From Diphasiastrum complanatum (Eukaryota > Streptophyta > Lycopodiopsida > Lycopodiales > Lycopodiaceae), in contig CM055113.1 in assembly GCA_029204225.1 (NCBI GenBank), forward strand, positions 29,121,252 to 29,185,251: a DNA stretch of 64,000 nt, given 5' to 3'. This document shows positions 11,047 through 22,771 of the stretch, piece by piece. How positions within the stretch are numbered: position 1 is the first letter of the stretch; every line of letters begins with the position of its first letter. The notes under the pieces are model-generated. The model searched no databases and was not told where the DNA came from. It worked only from the letters and a program-made list of their open reading frames with translations. A program made the translations under genes and the position numbers.

Positions 11047-11238
11047 GAAGACATGACAAGGAGTACATCAACTTGCCTACTCAAAGCAGAAGTTTGGAAG
11101 AAGCTTGACAACATGGTAAAATATTTAATAAAATATAAGTTTTCAAATACTGATGTGCAAATGATACTGAAAGCAACCAGCGAATTTGTTGATGCAGTTT
11201 AGAGTGCATGGGGAGCAGATCACATAACACATTATATG
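11047..11238 (+). pseudogene. Divergent transposase exon fragment
   Basis: Translation gives AEVWKKLDNM, then about 25 residues, then SAWGADHITHYM. The younger transposase has DVWKKLDSM and KAWGEDHITHYM in the same spacing. The exon ends ATG before donor GTAAGA at 11,239, the same phase and position as the donor after HYM in the younger gene. One in-frame TAG precedes SAWG. After a possible acceptor (TTTTTTAG near 11,306) a few residues (YILRE) resemble the start of the younger terminal exon (HILRD) before gene B-like sequence begins. It is on the opposite strand to the nearby young transposase, so it belongs to an older insertion. Confidence 0.65.
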
Positions 11239-11332
11239 GTAAGATTTTGAAGTAGTACACAATTCCATGATACTATAGTATAAAATTGATATTTGTTATT
11301 TTTTAGAACCAATGTTATACATTTTGAGAGAA

Positions 11333-12425
11333 ATGTCTAGGTTTGAGACTAGCCATTTCTCCTTTGGAGTTATTGATAATATTGACTATTTCACGTCTAT
11401 CGTTTTTCCATTTCTTTTTGTTTTGCCGTTTGTCACCGAAGGGCCTAGACGTGGAGGCCTTTTCTAAGACTTATTTTAGATTCAAGTCTTCTCAGAATAA
11501 GGATATGATACACTATCAGGACTTGATGAACATTGACATGAATAAATATAAAGCCAAGCTTGAGAGGATGTTTTACAAAGTTGCATGATGATTTGTCAAC
11601 TTTTGTTTGTTATCTTTTGTTAAACATTGAGGATGATTCTAATAATGCTTCATCATCTACTTTCGAGGCCGGTTCCTCAAGTAGTGTCAGAATTGAGAAG
11701 TCCAACCTGCTGATTTGGATTCATTTCTTCAAGATACAAATAAATAATGATGATTGTACAAATTTTGACCCTATCGAAATAGGGCTTTATTTATAGGTCC
11801 TTAGTCTACTACATCTCTTCCCCCTCATTACAAAACTTTGATTACCCTCCCTACGTATAATGTCAATAATGATTCTTTTTTGACATTATCAAATATATAA
11901 GATCTTTTTTACTTCACAGAGGCTGAAGCCCTTTGTATTTTGAGCACGGAATTAGATGACTTTTCTGATTTGAATGATTACGAGATTGATGATCTTCTCC
12001 CTGGAGTGGATGACCCAGTCAACGTGAGGAAAAGATTGCTTGAAGATAGCCGTTGAGCAAGTACATAGAAATGAAGCTGATCTTCCTAGTGAAGATGAGT
12101 TTCTTAGAATTCAAAATCAATTTGACTTTCCAGAGCCATCAATATATTCTCCAAGCTCTTCGACTTCGAGAGGAGGCCACAATGGACAGTCATAAATGGA
12201 GACAAAGGTGAATGCGTAAGTTCTTGTTTGAATTTTACTAGATAATATGTGATGCTAAAATTATGTATTTGAACTCACCTTTGTTTCGATTTCAGAAAAC
12301 TCTTTATGTGGATGAGTTTGCAATTCGTCGAGGACACAGATCTTCCGGCCGGTGAATTTCTAAGAGATCATGCATTGGGTTATTATTTGAAGTCCTTCAA
12401 GAATAATGAGATAAGTGGCATCACC
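11333..12425 (+). pseudogene. Divergent gene B paralogue, broken
   Basis: Several frames resemble gene B in order: FGVIDNIDYF (gene B: FGITENLDYF), YFRFKSSQNKDM and KLERMFYKL (gene B: RLDRMFTKL), then ALCILSTELDDFSDL with DDLLPGVDD (gene B: VLCLLSATISKFSDF with DDLVAGIDF), then PSEDEFLRIQNQFDFPEPS (gene B: PSDEEFTAFQSQMGFPHPS). An intron lies at 12,216-12,295 (GTAAGT to TTTCAG), after GEC, just where gene B has its intron after EEC. Exon 2 begins KTLYVDEFAIRRG, against ALIIDDFAARPG. Frameshifts and stops interrupt it. Conservation of the intron shows that this is a real spliced gene family rather than a chance ORF. Confidence 0.72.
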
Positions 12426-14570
12426 TTCTCTACCTCTTTTGCATAAATCAAATTGGATCACCTAAAAACAAGAAACAAGTAAGCAACTACTACAATCCAA
12501 ATTACAAAGAAAACCAACTATAGAACATCTCTACACATAGTAGGTTTTCACATTTTTAGGCATTTTCCAAGGAAAAGGACCCATCCCAAGAATTATAAAG
12601 TGTGCCCTACAACTAATTTTGAATGTACAAATGGCCAACTAATGTGAGCATACCTTATGATTGGAAAACAAGATGTAACTACAAAAGTGAGCAATCTACG
12701 GGACATGAGGGCTTAGGTGAATGCATATTTTTTTTGGAAAGTAATGCTCAACTACCATGCCCCACGTCAAAAGCACCCAAAATCACCATAAAGTAATGAA
12801 CACATGGCAATTTTTCCCTATATTTCATATTACGTGAAGCCCACTAGAGTCCAATTGTTGAATTCAAGGAGAAAAATGGAATACTCAATGACATACCACT
12901 CATAGGAGGACCTGGAGGGCGACTTATTGATTGATATATGCAAGGACATGGGGCTCAAGCTATCCACACAATTTAAAGCAAAGTGCATACAACTCAGGTT
13001 TTTGAGGGCCATGGTATTGTTGTGGTTGGGGACGGGCGGCTTGCCCTCTCTTCTTATCCATGTGTATTGTACAATAGAAAGGGACTCGGACACCACATGT
13101 AGATAATTTTATCACCCACTTTTTGTTGTTAACTAAATAATTCAAGTTTAAGTTTGAACTTCGTTGCTGCACACTGCATGAACAGTGTTGAGTATTGACT
13201 CGAATTTTAAAATGTGGGTCAGCTGATTGAGGATTGGAAATCAAACAGCTTATGTAACAGTGATGATCCAGTTTAGTATCAATCAAAGCAAAGTCTTGGA
13301 CACTATGCTAATAATAGAGGATTGTCAAAGTTGATTCATACTTGGACATGTGCTTTCACCACACTTACAAGTCTCAAGACAAAGCACGTGGAACTGCTTC
13401 GACTGTGGGTGATTCACTGGTATACGAAAGGCGTCCTATATGCAGATCATCCAACGCTGATCACGAAGCAACGGAGACGTGGTGCTTTATATGGTATGAT
13501 GGGGAAAGCTTTACCTTTCATGACCTAAAATATGAATTTCTTCAGTTTGAGAAAGAGACGCATCGGACCTGGCGAATGCCAGGAAAAAGCGAAACTTACA
13601 GATGACAAACAGCAGGATAGGCCATGCAATCGCTTGGACGTGTGGTCAATCGATAACCCGCAAGTGCTAAAATGGAAATTACGCAGCTCTTCCTTGGGTC
13701 GGAAAAAACCGCACGCACGAAATACTTTCTGTATGACGCAAATCAGTCACCAGGAGTATACATTCATCACATAAACCTTAAAACACATGCAAATTGTAAT
13801 TTGATATGTTTGATCAGCTGATTTTAATATTCCTTAGATCACTAATTTATGGTAGCAAAGTAGAGATTGATCATTGCAAATCCCACTTGTTAACAGGGGA
13901 GGTGAAAGACCACTTTGCTCACAGTTTAAAGAGCATTCAATGGGAAGAAAATGAAACTAGCTACTAGCTACGCAATTTTGTCCCGATTCGAGTCAAACAA
14001 TCATTGTAAAAAGCGAAGCGCATGTTGTAATTATAATTGAATTTTGTATTCGATTTATCTGCGTTTCATATTTGATCTATGCATGTTTCATATCGTTATT
14101 TTGTAGTTAAAAAAAGTTGCATTTTAAAAAGAGACATGAAATAACAAACTAGAAAAGCATGATTTATGTGTGATCAGATAGTTACTAATTACAAAAATGT
14201 GTTTTGCGATTTTTTTACAACATAAAAACATTTCAAATGGAAGCTGATAAAGAACAATGTCGGAATTGGAACAATTACTAACTGATTATATATTGTAAGT
14301 AATTTCCAGTGCTAATGGCAATGTTGTTCAATTGAGTTTGAAAGAAAAAATACGAAGTTATTCAAAATATCGTACAAGAATGCATAGGTAGCTGAACTAA
14401 AGATATGAATTTATATTAAGATTGGAAATTGATAAAATGTGCCAAAAAATTTCAAATATTTGATCGACGTTTCAAATACCAATATTTACGCGAGAGCGGT
14501 GGACGATTGAACTTCTCTCGATGCTGCTTCCCATATACACAAGATTCGCACATCGATTTCAAGTGATCTT
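12426..14570. other. Unassigned AT-rich interval with a short coding-like stretch
   Basis: I see no complete gene. A stretch at 13,320-13,774 is less AT-rich than its surroundings and has overlapping open frames (including WCFIWYDGESFTFHDLKYEF) that a single frameshift would join. I do not recognise the product; it may be the remains of a captured exon or a chance ORF. The rest is AT-rich with many stops in all frames. Confidence 0.35.
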
Positions 14571-14583
14571 CTATGGTAAGCAA

Positions 14584-15963
14584 TCATGTTACCATCTCCA
14601 ATTTTCTCATCAAACTGAGGCTTCCCAAGTTCAAGTGACCAAGCCTCTTATGCCACAACTCAGTTTGCGATGGAATGGATGATACAAGTCCATGTTGCCC
14701 CTTGATTGTAGCATTCAACCTGTACAATTTTGTATTGGGCTCCCTTACTCCATCTGCAATAACTTTGAACTTTTGGTTCACATCCTTCACAAAGCAATGA
14801 TCATGGGCGAATTCTACTTTCAACTTTTGATCAGTAATGACTCCAATAGAAAGTAGATTTTTCTTCAAACTTGGTACATAAAGTACCTCCCTGATCATCC
14901 TGCTTTTGCCATCAGGTAGTTGGATTGAAACGGTGCCTATCCCCTTGATCTTGCACACCTCACCATTTGCTTGTGAAACGGACGTTCCATTATCCAACAC
15001 TTTCAAGCTACTGAACCAATTCTTTTTACCTGTCATGTGTCTTGTGGCTCCCGAGTCAATATACCACGCTTGATCATCTTGATTAGATGACAATGCAGAT
15101 ATGAAGATGCTAGAGTCTTCAATCTCACCCTCATCGACAAGGTTACCTGATTGTTTTGGTCTCCCCTTGCCTTGTTCCACCAGGAATTTGTGACATTCAC
15201 TCTTCCAATGGCCCTTTTTACCACAATGGAAGCACTTGCCTTTCTTCTTAGTCTTAATGGAAGATCCCTCGTCCTCCTGAGACTTGGCAAATTGTTGTTT
15301 AGACTTCCTGTTGCCCTTGCCCTTGCCTTGTTTTTGGCGTGTCGCAAGTGCATGATCATCAGTATTTTGACGTCTAGATTTTACCATTTCTCGTCGTTGC
15401 TCTTCCTGCATCAAGATTCTTGTGAGCTCGTCAAAGGTTGGCAATCTTTCTCTTGATGCTATTCCGCTCACAAACATCTTATAGGGTCCTGCAATGCCGC
15501 ACAATGCATTGTGCACCAGCTCCACATTGCGTATGTGCTCACCAATAGAATGTAGTTTATCCCTCATTGTCTTGATTCTGGTCATGTATGTCAGAATGTG
15601 CTCTCTTTGTTCCATTCAGGCACTATTCAGCTTTGACTTCAGAAACATGATTCTTGACGGATTTGACATCTCAAACTGCTCCTTTAGCACATCCCATGCC
15701 TGTCTGGGTGTAACAGCATCACAAATGTGGGTAATGATGTGATCCTTCACTGACAAGTTAATGAAGGTCAAAGATTTTCTCATCTTTTGGTCGAACACTT
15801 TGATATCCGCTTCATTTGGCAGCCTTCTCTCATCACCTGTGACGACTTCCCACACGTCTTTCTCCATCAGTATGTTTTTCATTTTGAATTTCCACACTGC
15901 ATAGTTGGAAATCTCGTCCAATTTGCTACTTTCACTCAAAATGGACTCTCCCATGTTTGCCAT
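14584..15963 (-). pseudogene. Copia gag-protease, 3' truncated, one in-frame stop
   Basis: Two ORFs (15,963-15,616 and 15,615-14,584) are in the same frame and separated by one TGA; a CGA to TGA change would explain it. The product begins MANMGESILSESSKLDEISN and has a UBN2-type gag, a CCHC knuckle (CFHCGKKGHWKSEC), the protease motif WYIDSGATRHMTG and the start of the integrase zinc region (ELWHKRLGHLN). It stops at 14,584, before the integrase core, so integrase, RT and RNase H are missing. A leader of 1.3 kb and a primer-binding site lie upstream on the element strand. Confidence 0.88.
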
Positions 15964-17266
15964 TGCAAAACTCCTTGAAACTTCTACCGTAGGCTAAAAA
16001 CAGTATGCCGAGGCCAACAGTGATGTCAAAAGTTGAAAATAATGACCTGCACTTTTTCCCTTACCAGGCCACTCGCCACTTTTCCACCAATTTGAAAGCC
16101 AAATTGGCATCGCCTTCCGAAATGCACTCAATCATCAACTCCCAACAACGTGCCCAGTGGAATGGTGAAATCACTTCTGGCGCACTCCGAACACTTTATC
16201 CGCTGCAATCACTCTGTTTTGCTATACTGTACTTGTAGGTACAGTCCGGGTGTCCTTCGTTTGGAGGTTATAGCCTTTCGTTTGGGTCAAAACGGGCAAA
16301 GGACCCAAAAATAGGGATTTTCTTTGTTTTTGAACTGTTTCTTCACCTTGAAGAAACTTCGATCTTCACTTGTGAAGGGACCCAACTCAACTTTCACTTT
16401 GAAAATTTTTAATGAAGTTGAAGGCCAGAATGCACTTCAATTCTTTAGGGCCCTCTTCAATGCTCTTCTAAAAACAATCCACTGGTTCTCTTGGGTCCGA
16501 TGGTCCAAATTCTTTGCTAGAGGTTCGATCTCTATCGTTGATCATGATGGACACTAATCCGACGATTCAGCACTGTCTTCACTACTTGCAGCCATTGGAC
16601 CACCTTAGAACGCTAAGAGGAGACTCCTCTTCCGCGCGCGAACAGACCCGCGACCTCCTTGTCTACGGCCGCGCCTCCCCAAGCTACATGTTGCTTGATC
16701 AAACTCGCCTACGGATCGATTTGAGCACAATCTGAGGCCTGGAACAGAGTTGCCCTACTAATACCAAATCTGTAGAGTGTTTGATCATGAAATTCCGTGG
16801 AGAAACAGTGATTTAAACTCAACTTGACAAAGTGGCTTTTTTTTTTCACCTTTTACCACAAATCTACTAGGTTAACTATCTGGAGACAAATCTCGACACA
16901 AACCTCAAAATATCTCCATGGCTGGTTGACAATGTAGTTAGCTTCCTTCCTATCCTTACGGCATCCAAAACGGTGCACAAACAGCAAAGAAATCACCAGT
17001 TATGTGTAGAAAACCGTAACCCCAAACCCAGTTTCAATTTGCAACTGGCTTCGAAATTGTCAAATTTTCACTAAGTTTTACCCTGTCTGATGCTATGCAC
17101 AAGCTATTAATCCCTCTACTGAGCTTGGCAAGCCTCTATAATCTAGAAACCGTGCACCAGTGCTTCTCTTTCCGTCTTCAACCCGTCGTAAACCCCAAAC
17201 ACTCAGAAGACAATTCTCTCGAAGCTTTCTTCAACGACGATGTTGTACTGTGTACACTCCCTGTAC
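15964..17266 (-). other. Leader of the truncated copia element
   Basis: This 1.3-kb interval lies between the gag start and the primer-binding site. It includes a locally GC-rich patch near 16,610-16,690 with GCGCGCG. Its short + strand ORFs are antisense to the element and carry no recognisable domain. Confidence 0.5.
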
Positions 17267-17279
17267 GACTCTGATACCA
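17267..17279 (-). other. Primer-binding site of the truncated copia element
   Basis: On the element strand the sequence reads TGGTATCAGAGTC, a near match to the initiator-Met tRNA site. The sequence to its right (from about 17,280, beginning ACTTAGAATTTGC) should be the 5' LTR; its far edge, somewhere before 17,600, is not clear because no partner LTR is present. Confidence 0.75.
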
Positions 17280-17599
17280 ACTTAGAATTTGCTTTGCACA
17301 GAAACACAGATCATGCTACACAGTAACACAGACAAAAAACAATCTCCACAACAAGATCACATAGCAACTGTATTTCTCAAAATGAAATTACACTGTACAT
17401 ATAGTTGTTCACTCAGGCAACCCATGCATGACCCAAGTTGTCGTTGGCGGGACACGTGTCCCGTCGACTTGCCTCATGGTGAGGCCAACTAATTCTTATC
17501 CACTAATAGGACCCACAGTACAGTAACATAGTGATTCTACTTTAATTCTAACTCAATCAACGTGAGATCTTCAACTCCTACACGCCTTACAACACAAAG

Positions 17600-18563
17600 A
17601 AATTTGTTCATCTTGGTGACAATAGTACTCACACTATTGAAGGTGAAGGTACTGTAAGATTGTGATTCCAACATGATCAATTCAAATAACTATCAAAGAT
17701 CTTAAATGTTCCCACACTCTCTACAAATCTGTTATCAGTAAGTAGAATTACAAATTTAGGTCATAAGATAGAATTCGAATCTGGTCAATGCAAAATTGTT
17801 GATAGGAGTAATAAGATCCTTGCACTCGGCAAGAGGCATGGTTACTTATATAGATTGGCACGTTGCTATTTGGAGTCTAGTCAAGCCTTGAAAATTTCTA
17901 TTTTAGTCAATAAAGCATTACTATGGCATCATCGCTTAGGAAACTTGAATTATGCATCTGTTTTGAACATGTCCAGACAATCCATGGTTCTTGATCTCGA
18001 CTATCCTTCTGGTAAGGTTGATCTCCCTGTCTGTCATAGCTGCATCTTTGAAAAGTAGACTAGGATTCCTTTTAGATCAAATCATAGGCATGCAGCAAAA
18101 GATTTGTTAGATGTTGTTCATACAGATATATGTGGACCTATGCAAACTCCTTCTTTGCTAGATGCAAAGTATTTCATTACCTTTATTGACAAATTCTCCA
18201 AAAGAACAGTTGTTTATTTCATTAAATAGAAATCAGAGGCTTTCATCAAATTCAGATAATTCAAAGAGCATGCTGAGAATCAAACTAACAAACAAATAAA
18301 AGCACCGAGGTCAGATAACGAGAGAGAATAGATCTCCAATGAATTCAAGGAGTATTGCCTTAACAACGACATTGAGCAACAATACATTACCTCCTATTCG
18401 CCTCGGTCAAATGGTCTTGTTGAGAGAAAGAACAGAACCTTAGTTGAATTGGCAAAGTGCATGTTATCACATGATACACTTATGAATTGCTTCTAGGTTG
18501 AAGCTGTTTCAATAACAACCTATATTCAAAACAGATGTCCTACTAAAGGCCTCTCAGACAAAA
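17600..18563 (+). pseudogene. Copia protease-integrase relic
   Basis: Frames on the + strand read GEGTVRL and VPTLSTNLLSVSRI (protease end), LLWHHRLGNLNYASV and CHSC (integrase zinc region), DVVHTDICGPM (first catalytic Asp), then SDNERE and SPRSNGLVERKNRTL (second and third catalytic regions). Several in-frame stops and small frameshifts are present. The relic ends abruptly at the LTR that starts at 18,564. This is a different copia lineage from the others in the window. Confidence 0.82.
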
Positions 18564-19128
18564 TGTGAAAGATTCAACTAGTTTCATCACATTTTGCTAT
18601 ATTTCCATATTTGGCATATTGAGGCCAAAACTTGTTTTAGACTTAGAGGTTGACTTTTCAAAGTTCATTAGTCTAAATTTCATCTGAATAAACACTTTTT
18701 GAAAGTGTGGAAAAGTTAGAATGCGAGTTTGAGTAGATTCAAATTTGACTAGTTGGGTACATTGAATCTAGACCCAAAATTAGTAGGGTTAGCATTTTGG
18801 TGAGAAAGCCAAGTCGCCAAATAGGGTTTGTACCTGCTATAAAAAGATGTAACTCATGGAGAGAGCAATCTTCTCTCTTCTCTATCTCGTTATACATGGT
18901 TCTCTTGGGTTCTATTATCCATTGGTGCACTATCTTGGTGATTGCTTGCAATTCTATGTGTAGAATGATCTACATTTGCTATTTTTGGATCCACACGTGT
19001 GAAATATAGTAGCTTTCTGGTTTTGTATGGACAACAACTATACTTTTTTATTTCATTCAAGTTTTATCAAGTTCTATTGGTGTTTGCATCTCATTTTATC
19101 TGTAGATGCTGATTTTTCTACATTGGTG
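18564..19128 (+). repeat. LTR of a copia family shared with 57,990-58,565
   Basis: The sequence starting TGTGAAAGATTCAACTAG is a diverged reverse-complement match to 57,990-58,565 along its whole length, including TATA-like GCTATAAAAAG, the motif CCACACGTGTGAAAT and the end GATTTTTCTACATTGG. It has TG at the start. No matching element body is next to it, so it is a solo or truncated LTR joined to the copia relic on its left. Confidence 0.75.
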
Positions 19129-19869
19129 AGATTAGTAGTGTATTTCTCTTTCTAACCAAATATCATTCAAGTAGATTGGATCTTAAGGATTTGAAATCTT
19201 ATCTATGCTCTAATGGACCTAAAATTAAAAAGGACCCAAGTAATCAAAATTGCAATTTGGCTTACAACTTTTTAGAAAGTCAAGTTCTTATGGCACATGG
19301 TTTTGGGTGCACCAAAAATCCTAACCCTAGGTTTATCTATATAAGGGCATGTGACACCATTTTGCAATCACTTTTCATTGTCAAGAATAGAGATTGAGAG
19401 AGAGAGAGAAGCCTCCTCCTACCATTCTTACTTTGTGAAGCCCTCTTTTTTACTTGTGTATGCTTACTTGTGGATGAATGAATGTTTGACTATTGTTGTT
19501 TAATCATGCTATCACATTCTTGAAAGATCGTTAGTCATTCATCCACAAAATCACACTCAAAACAAAATAGGTGCTAGAAAATTCCCTTGAAAGAGATCAA
19601 TAGGACCTATTAGGTAGGCTCTATTTTCAAAATCCTATTGGCTAATATTCACATTGATCCTATTCATTCATCTTGGACCCAACTTGATCTAAGGGTCCAC
19701 AAAAAGTACAATAGAAATCACAAGATTCATGTGAGTCCGAAATTGGACCCAACTCTAGAAAAGTGAACTCTAAGATTAAAATTGACTTTGGGCCTCAAGT
19801 TTTATTTTAATTACAAAGGGGCCCAAGTCTATTATTCTATTTACAATTCAACTTGCATGCTCATTGCGC
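19129..19869. other. LTR-like or unassigned sequence
   Basis: No gene is seen. A TATA-like CTATATAAGGGC at about 19,337-19,348, followed by a GAGAGAGAGAGA run at 19,395-19,412, resembles an LTR promoter and leader, but no partner copy or primer-binding site is visible. Confidence 0.3.
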
Positions 19870-20935
19870 CATGGGCTTATACGCGTAGGATGCCATGCCC
19901 TTGCAACACATTTTACTGACCGATATTATTTATTTACAATTTCTCGGGAATACCCCCAACACCTTCATAGCAGAACGTGTTGCTTGTGCATCTGCTACGA
20001 CCTCGTCTCGTTCGGCAGTAAGTTGTGTGATAACAGTCTGATGGTGGGAGATTTTCATTTCGAGTTGGTTCGGGAGGTGGCTGAGCATTTGTTGTTGTTG
20101 TTGATTATAAGCAGTGAGGTTCCGGATCTGCTGCTACTGTTGCTTGCTTTCCTCCTCCAACCTTACTTTTTCTTTCTAAAGATCTGCCAGAATGCCATCG
20201 TCAAACTGCCTCATGGTATATTGGCCCCTAAGTTTCGAATAAGTTATATTAGGAGCTCATTTACCAACCAAACCGCTTTTTGGGCTGTGAGGGATAGTTG
20301 CTCCCAAGGGCCAATATTAAGAACTATGCGGGTATAGTTGGGATATGGCATGGGATTAAATGGGAGAAAATCTGGAATTGGCAGAGAGCTTGGATTTTGA
20401 GAAAAGATAGGAAGTGGTGATTGAGGGATGAGAGGGGATGTTGGTGGGGGTGATTGTTGTATGAGAGGTGGCGAATGTGGTGGTGACAGAATGCGTGTGG
20501 GGGATGTGTGGATCGGAGGAGTTGTGATGGTGGGGATGTAGTCTATGTTAATAATTGCAAAGCAAAATCATCTACATTGATTGTAGAGTCAAGTAGGGTG
20601 GAAGATTGTATAGGTGAGGACTTTGGTCGAATTGTGGAATCAAAGCCCATGTTGAGTGTGAATGACGGGGTGGATGTGGTAGTAAATGGTGGTGGTAGTG
20701 GTGGAAGAGAAGTTGTGGTAGTAGGTAAGGAAACTGGAACTGTGGAAGTTGGCTGAGTGGACAAAATCACATTTATTGAACCCGAACTTGAAGCTCCGAC
20801 ATCCAATGAACTGTCTGCTCCGGCTATGGCTTGTCTACGTTGTTGGGCCTATTGGAGTAAGGCCTCCTGCTACGCTAGAACCTCCTTTGGGACTTGAGGT
20901 TTGGAGTTGGACATATCCAGAGGCAAATATCTTTT
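19870..20935 (-). pseudogene. Gypsy pol 3' extension: proline-rich segment and coiled-coil-like tail
   Basis: On the - strand the gypsy frame continues past the integrase end into Ser/Thr/Pro-rich sequence (TSLPPLPPPFTTTSTP region, 20,806-20,543), then a segment with IGPWEQLSLTAQKAVWLVNE and a Glu/Gln-rich, possibly coiled-coil stretch. Stops and frameshifts are scattered through it. The + strand ORF at 19,864-20,337 is the antisense shadow of this tail. Such a 3' extension is not part of a minimal gypsy pol; it could encode an accessory or envelope-like product, or be captured sequence. Confidence 0.5.
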
Positions 20936-21594
20936 GAATGACATAAGGTCCTTGGCCAGAAAATTTCAGTTTTCCTTTGAATGCTTTGGCTTGGTATAAC
21001 ATGACTTTATCTCCGACCTGGAACCCTCTAAGTTTTAAGGATCGATCATGCCATGCCTTTTGTCGACGTTTGTGGACTTGTTGAGCATGGATGCTGATGT
21101 GATGTATTTTACACAGTTGTTCCAGATGAAATAATCTATTTGCTAGGATCTGTCGATTATCCAGCTCAAGATTATAGGCTACTCAAAGAGATGGGGTATG
21201 TAATTCTACATGCATAATGGCTTCTTGGCCATATACCAGTTAGAAAGGGGTTAAGCTTGTGGCTCGCTTCGAGGTAGTGTGGTAGGCCCATAGAGCAGCA
21301 TGAAGTTTTAGTTCTCAATTCGATCGGCTGGACTCGACGATTTTGGTGAGAACACCACATAAGATTTTGTTCGTGGATTCTGCCTGGCCATTGCAGCGTG
21401 GATAATACGAGAAACTTCTGTGATGTTTCGGAAAGGAGATTTGCTATGACAGAGTGAAGAAAATGTGTACACCTATCGTTGATAAGTTCTAGAGGACATC
21501 CGAAACGAAAGATAACCTGTTCATAGAGAAATTTTGCGGTAGAACAAGTTTCAACATTGCGAACAGCTCTTTCTTCAGCCCATTTGGTACAATA
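20936..21594 (-). pseudogene. Gypsy integrase, C-terminal half
   Basis: On the - strand this reads YCTKWAEERAV at the right edge, then a degraded catalytic core, then LKFSGQGPYVIQKIFASG near 20,945-20,995, the GPY/F module of Ty3/gypsy integrases. Stops are present. The other half resumes at 24,706; a family-2 copia insertion separates them. Confidence 0.82.
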
Positions 21595-22240
21595 TGTCAG
21601 AAATTGTGAGCTCCTACAACTTTGTCATGAAGCAAAGCGAAGTGGAGCGAAACGAAGCGAAGTGAAACGAAACGAAGTGAAGGTCAAAGGGCGAACGATT
21701 TGCGAAAGTCAAACATACCTCAAGGACCAAAAGACTCGAAACGAAATGAAACGAAACGAAAAGAAAACAAAAGAAAACAATTTGTGCTGCAGTTGGCAGC
21801 TCGACGAGCATGGTGTCTTGTACTTCACGCTCAGCTGAAGAGTTAGCGATAACGGAGAATAACTAACTAGTAAACTCCACGTAGTGGAGATATAAACATG
21901 ATTTTGGATCAACGCAAAAATTAGAGCAAAAAAAGAAAAAGAACAGAATAGAAAAACATAGAGACACGAAAATAGTTGTGCATGAAAGTCCACCAACAAG
22001 CAGAACACAGTGATAGAGCTGAGTGTCAGGCCGTCAACGAGCGAGACACTGATCATCTCGCTCCAAACTCAAAAACTGATAATACAGTTGCTCTATCTTG
22101 CCCATCTCTTTGATTTTTGTTGTCTTGATTGCTATAATGATTTATGTTCTATCATCTGTGGTCGCATGCCTAGGACCGTGAAAGCTTCCACAAAAGAAAA
22201 CTGAACGAAAAAGAATCTGTTCGTGAAACCATTTGCGACA
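21595..22240 (+). repeat. Family-2 LTR of element A
   Basis: This 646-bp LTR starts TGTCAGAAATTG and ends TTTGCGACA directly before the primer-binding site. Near 21,640-21,780 it is rich in repeated CGAAACGAA and CGAAGCGAA words, and it contains a conserved TCCACGTAGTGGAGATATAAAC box (21,875-21,897) that carries the TATA-like element. Confidence 0.85.
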
Positions 22241-22305
22241 TGGTATCATAGCACTGAGGTTATCACTGCGTGATATCTGAACAGTGATTCTCTAGGAAAC
22301 ACAAT

Positions 22306-22771
22306 ATGGCTACAACGATCGATATGAGAATAGCAATTAATCTTGATAGCGGAAACTACAGAGTATGAAAATTCAAAATCAAAACACTTCTAAAGGGTGA
22401 AGGCATCTGGTCGGTGACTGAAGTCACAGAGGTGCAGCCTCCAGAGGGAGACTCAAGGAGACCTGAGTGGATCAGAAAGGATAAGCGTGCAATGGCAATC
22501 ATTGTATCATCCATCATTGAAGAACTACTCATGCAGATTGAAGACTATGAAAGCAACCATGCAGCATGGAAAAGACTAAAATAGAAGTATAAAGTGAGGA
22601 CTGTCGCTTTAGTGATGCATCTTGACAATCATTTGCAATCCATACGATGGGATGGCAACCAATTGGATCAGTATGTTGAGAAGATCAGAACGATTATCGC
22701 TCAACTGCATCAGGTCAGGAACACCAGGTCCCAGCACCACAACAATTGATGTACTTTATGAAATCTCTACT
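22306..22771 (+). pseudogene. Family-2 gag 5' part, element A
   Basis: The reading MATTID, with RIAINLDSGNY, opens the gag and continues with stops (for example TGA at 22,367 and TAG at 22,582) through UBN2-like sequence such as VIVSSIIEELLMQIEDYESN. It breaks at about 22,771, where the following gag/protease segment is inverted. Confidence 0.75.

Noticed and set aside
19864-20337. 157-codon + strand ORF with a leucine-rich, membrane-like stretch
   Set aside because: It is antisense to the gypsy 3' extension; the leucine run is the reverse complement of the Gln-rich coding stretch on the - strand.
21557-21838. Repetitive ORFs in both strands at 21.6-21.8 kb (Lys/Arg/Glu-rich or Ser/Phe-rich)
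   Set aside because: They arise from CGAAACGAA-type repeats inside the family-2 LTR and are not conserved as proteins.
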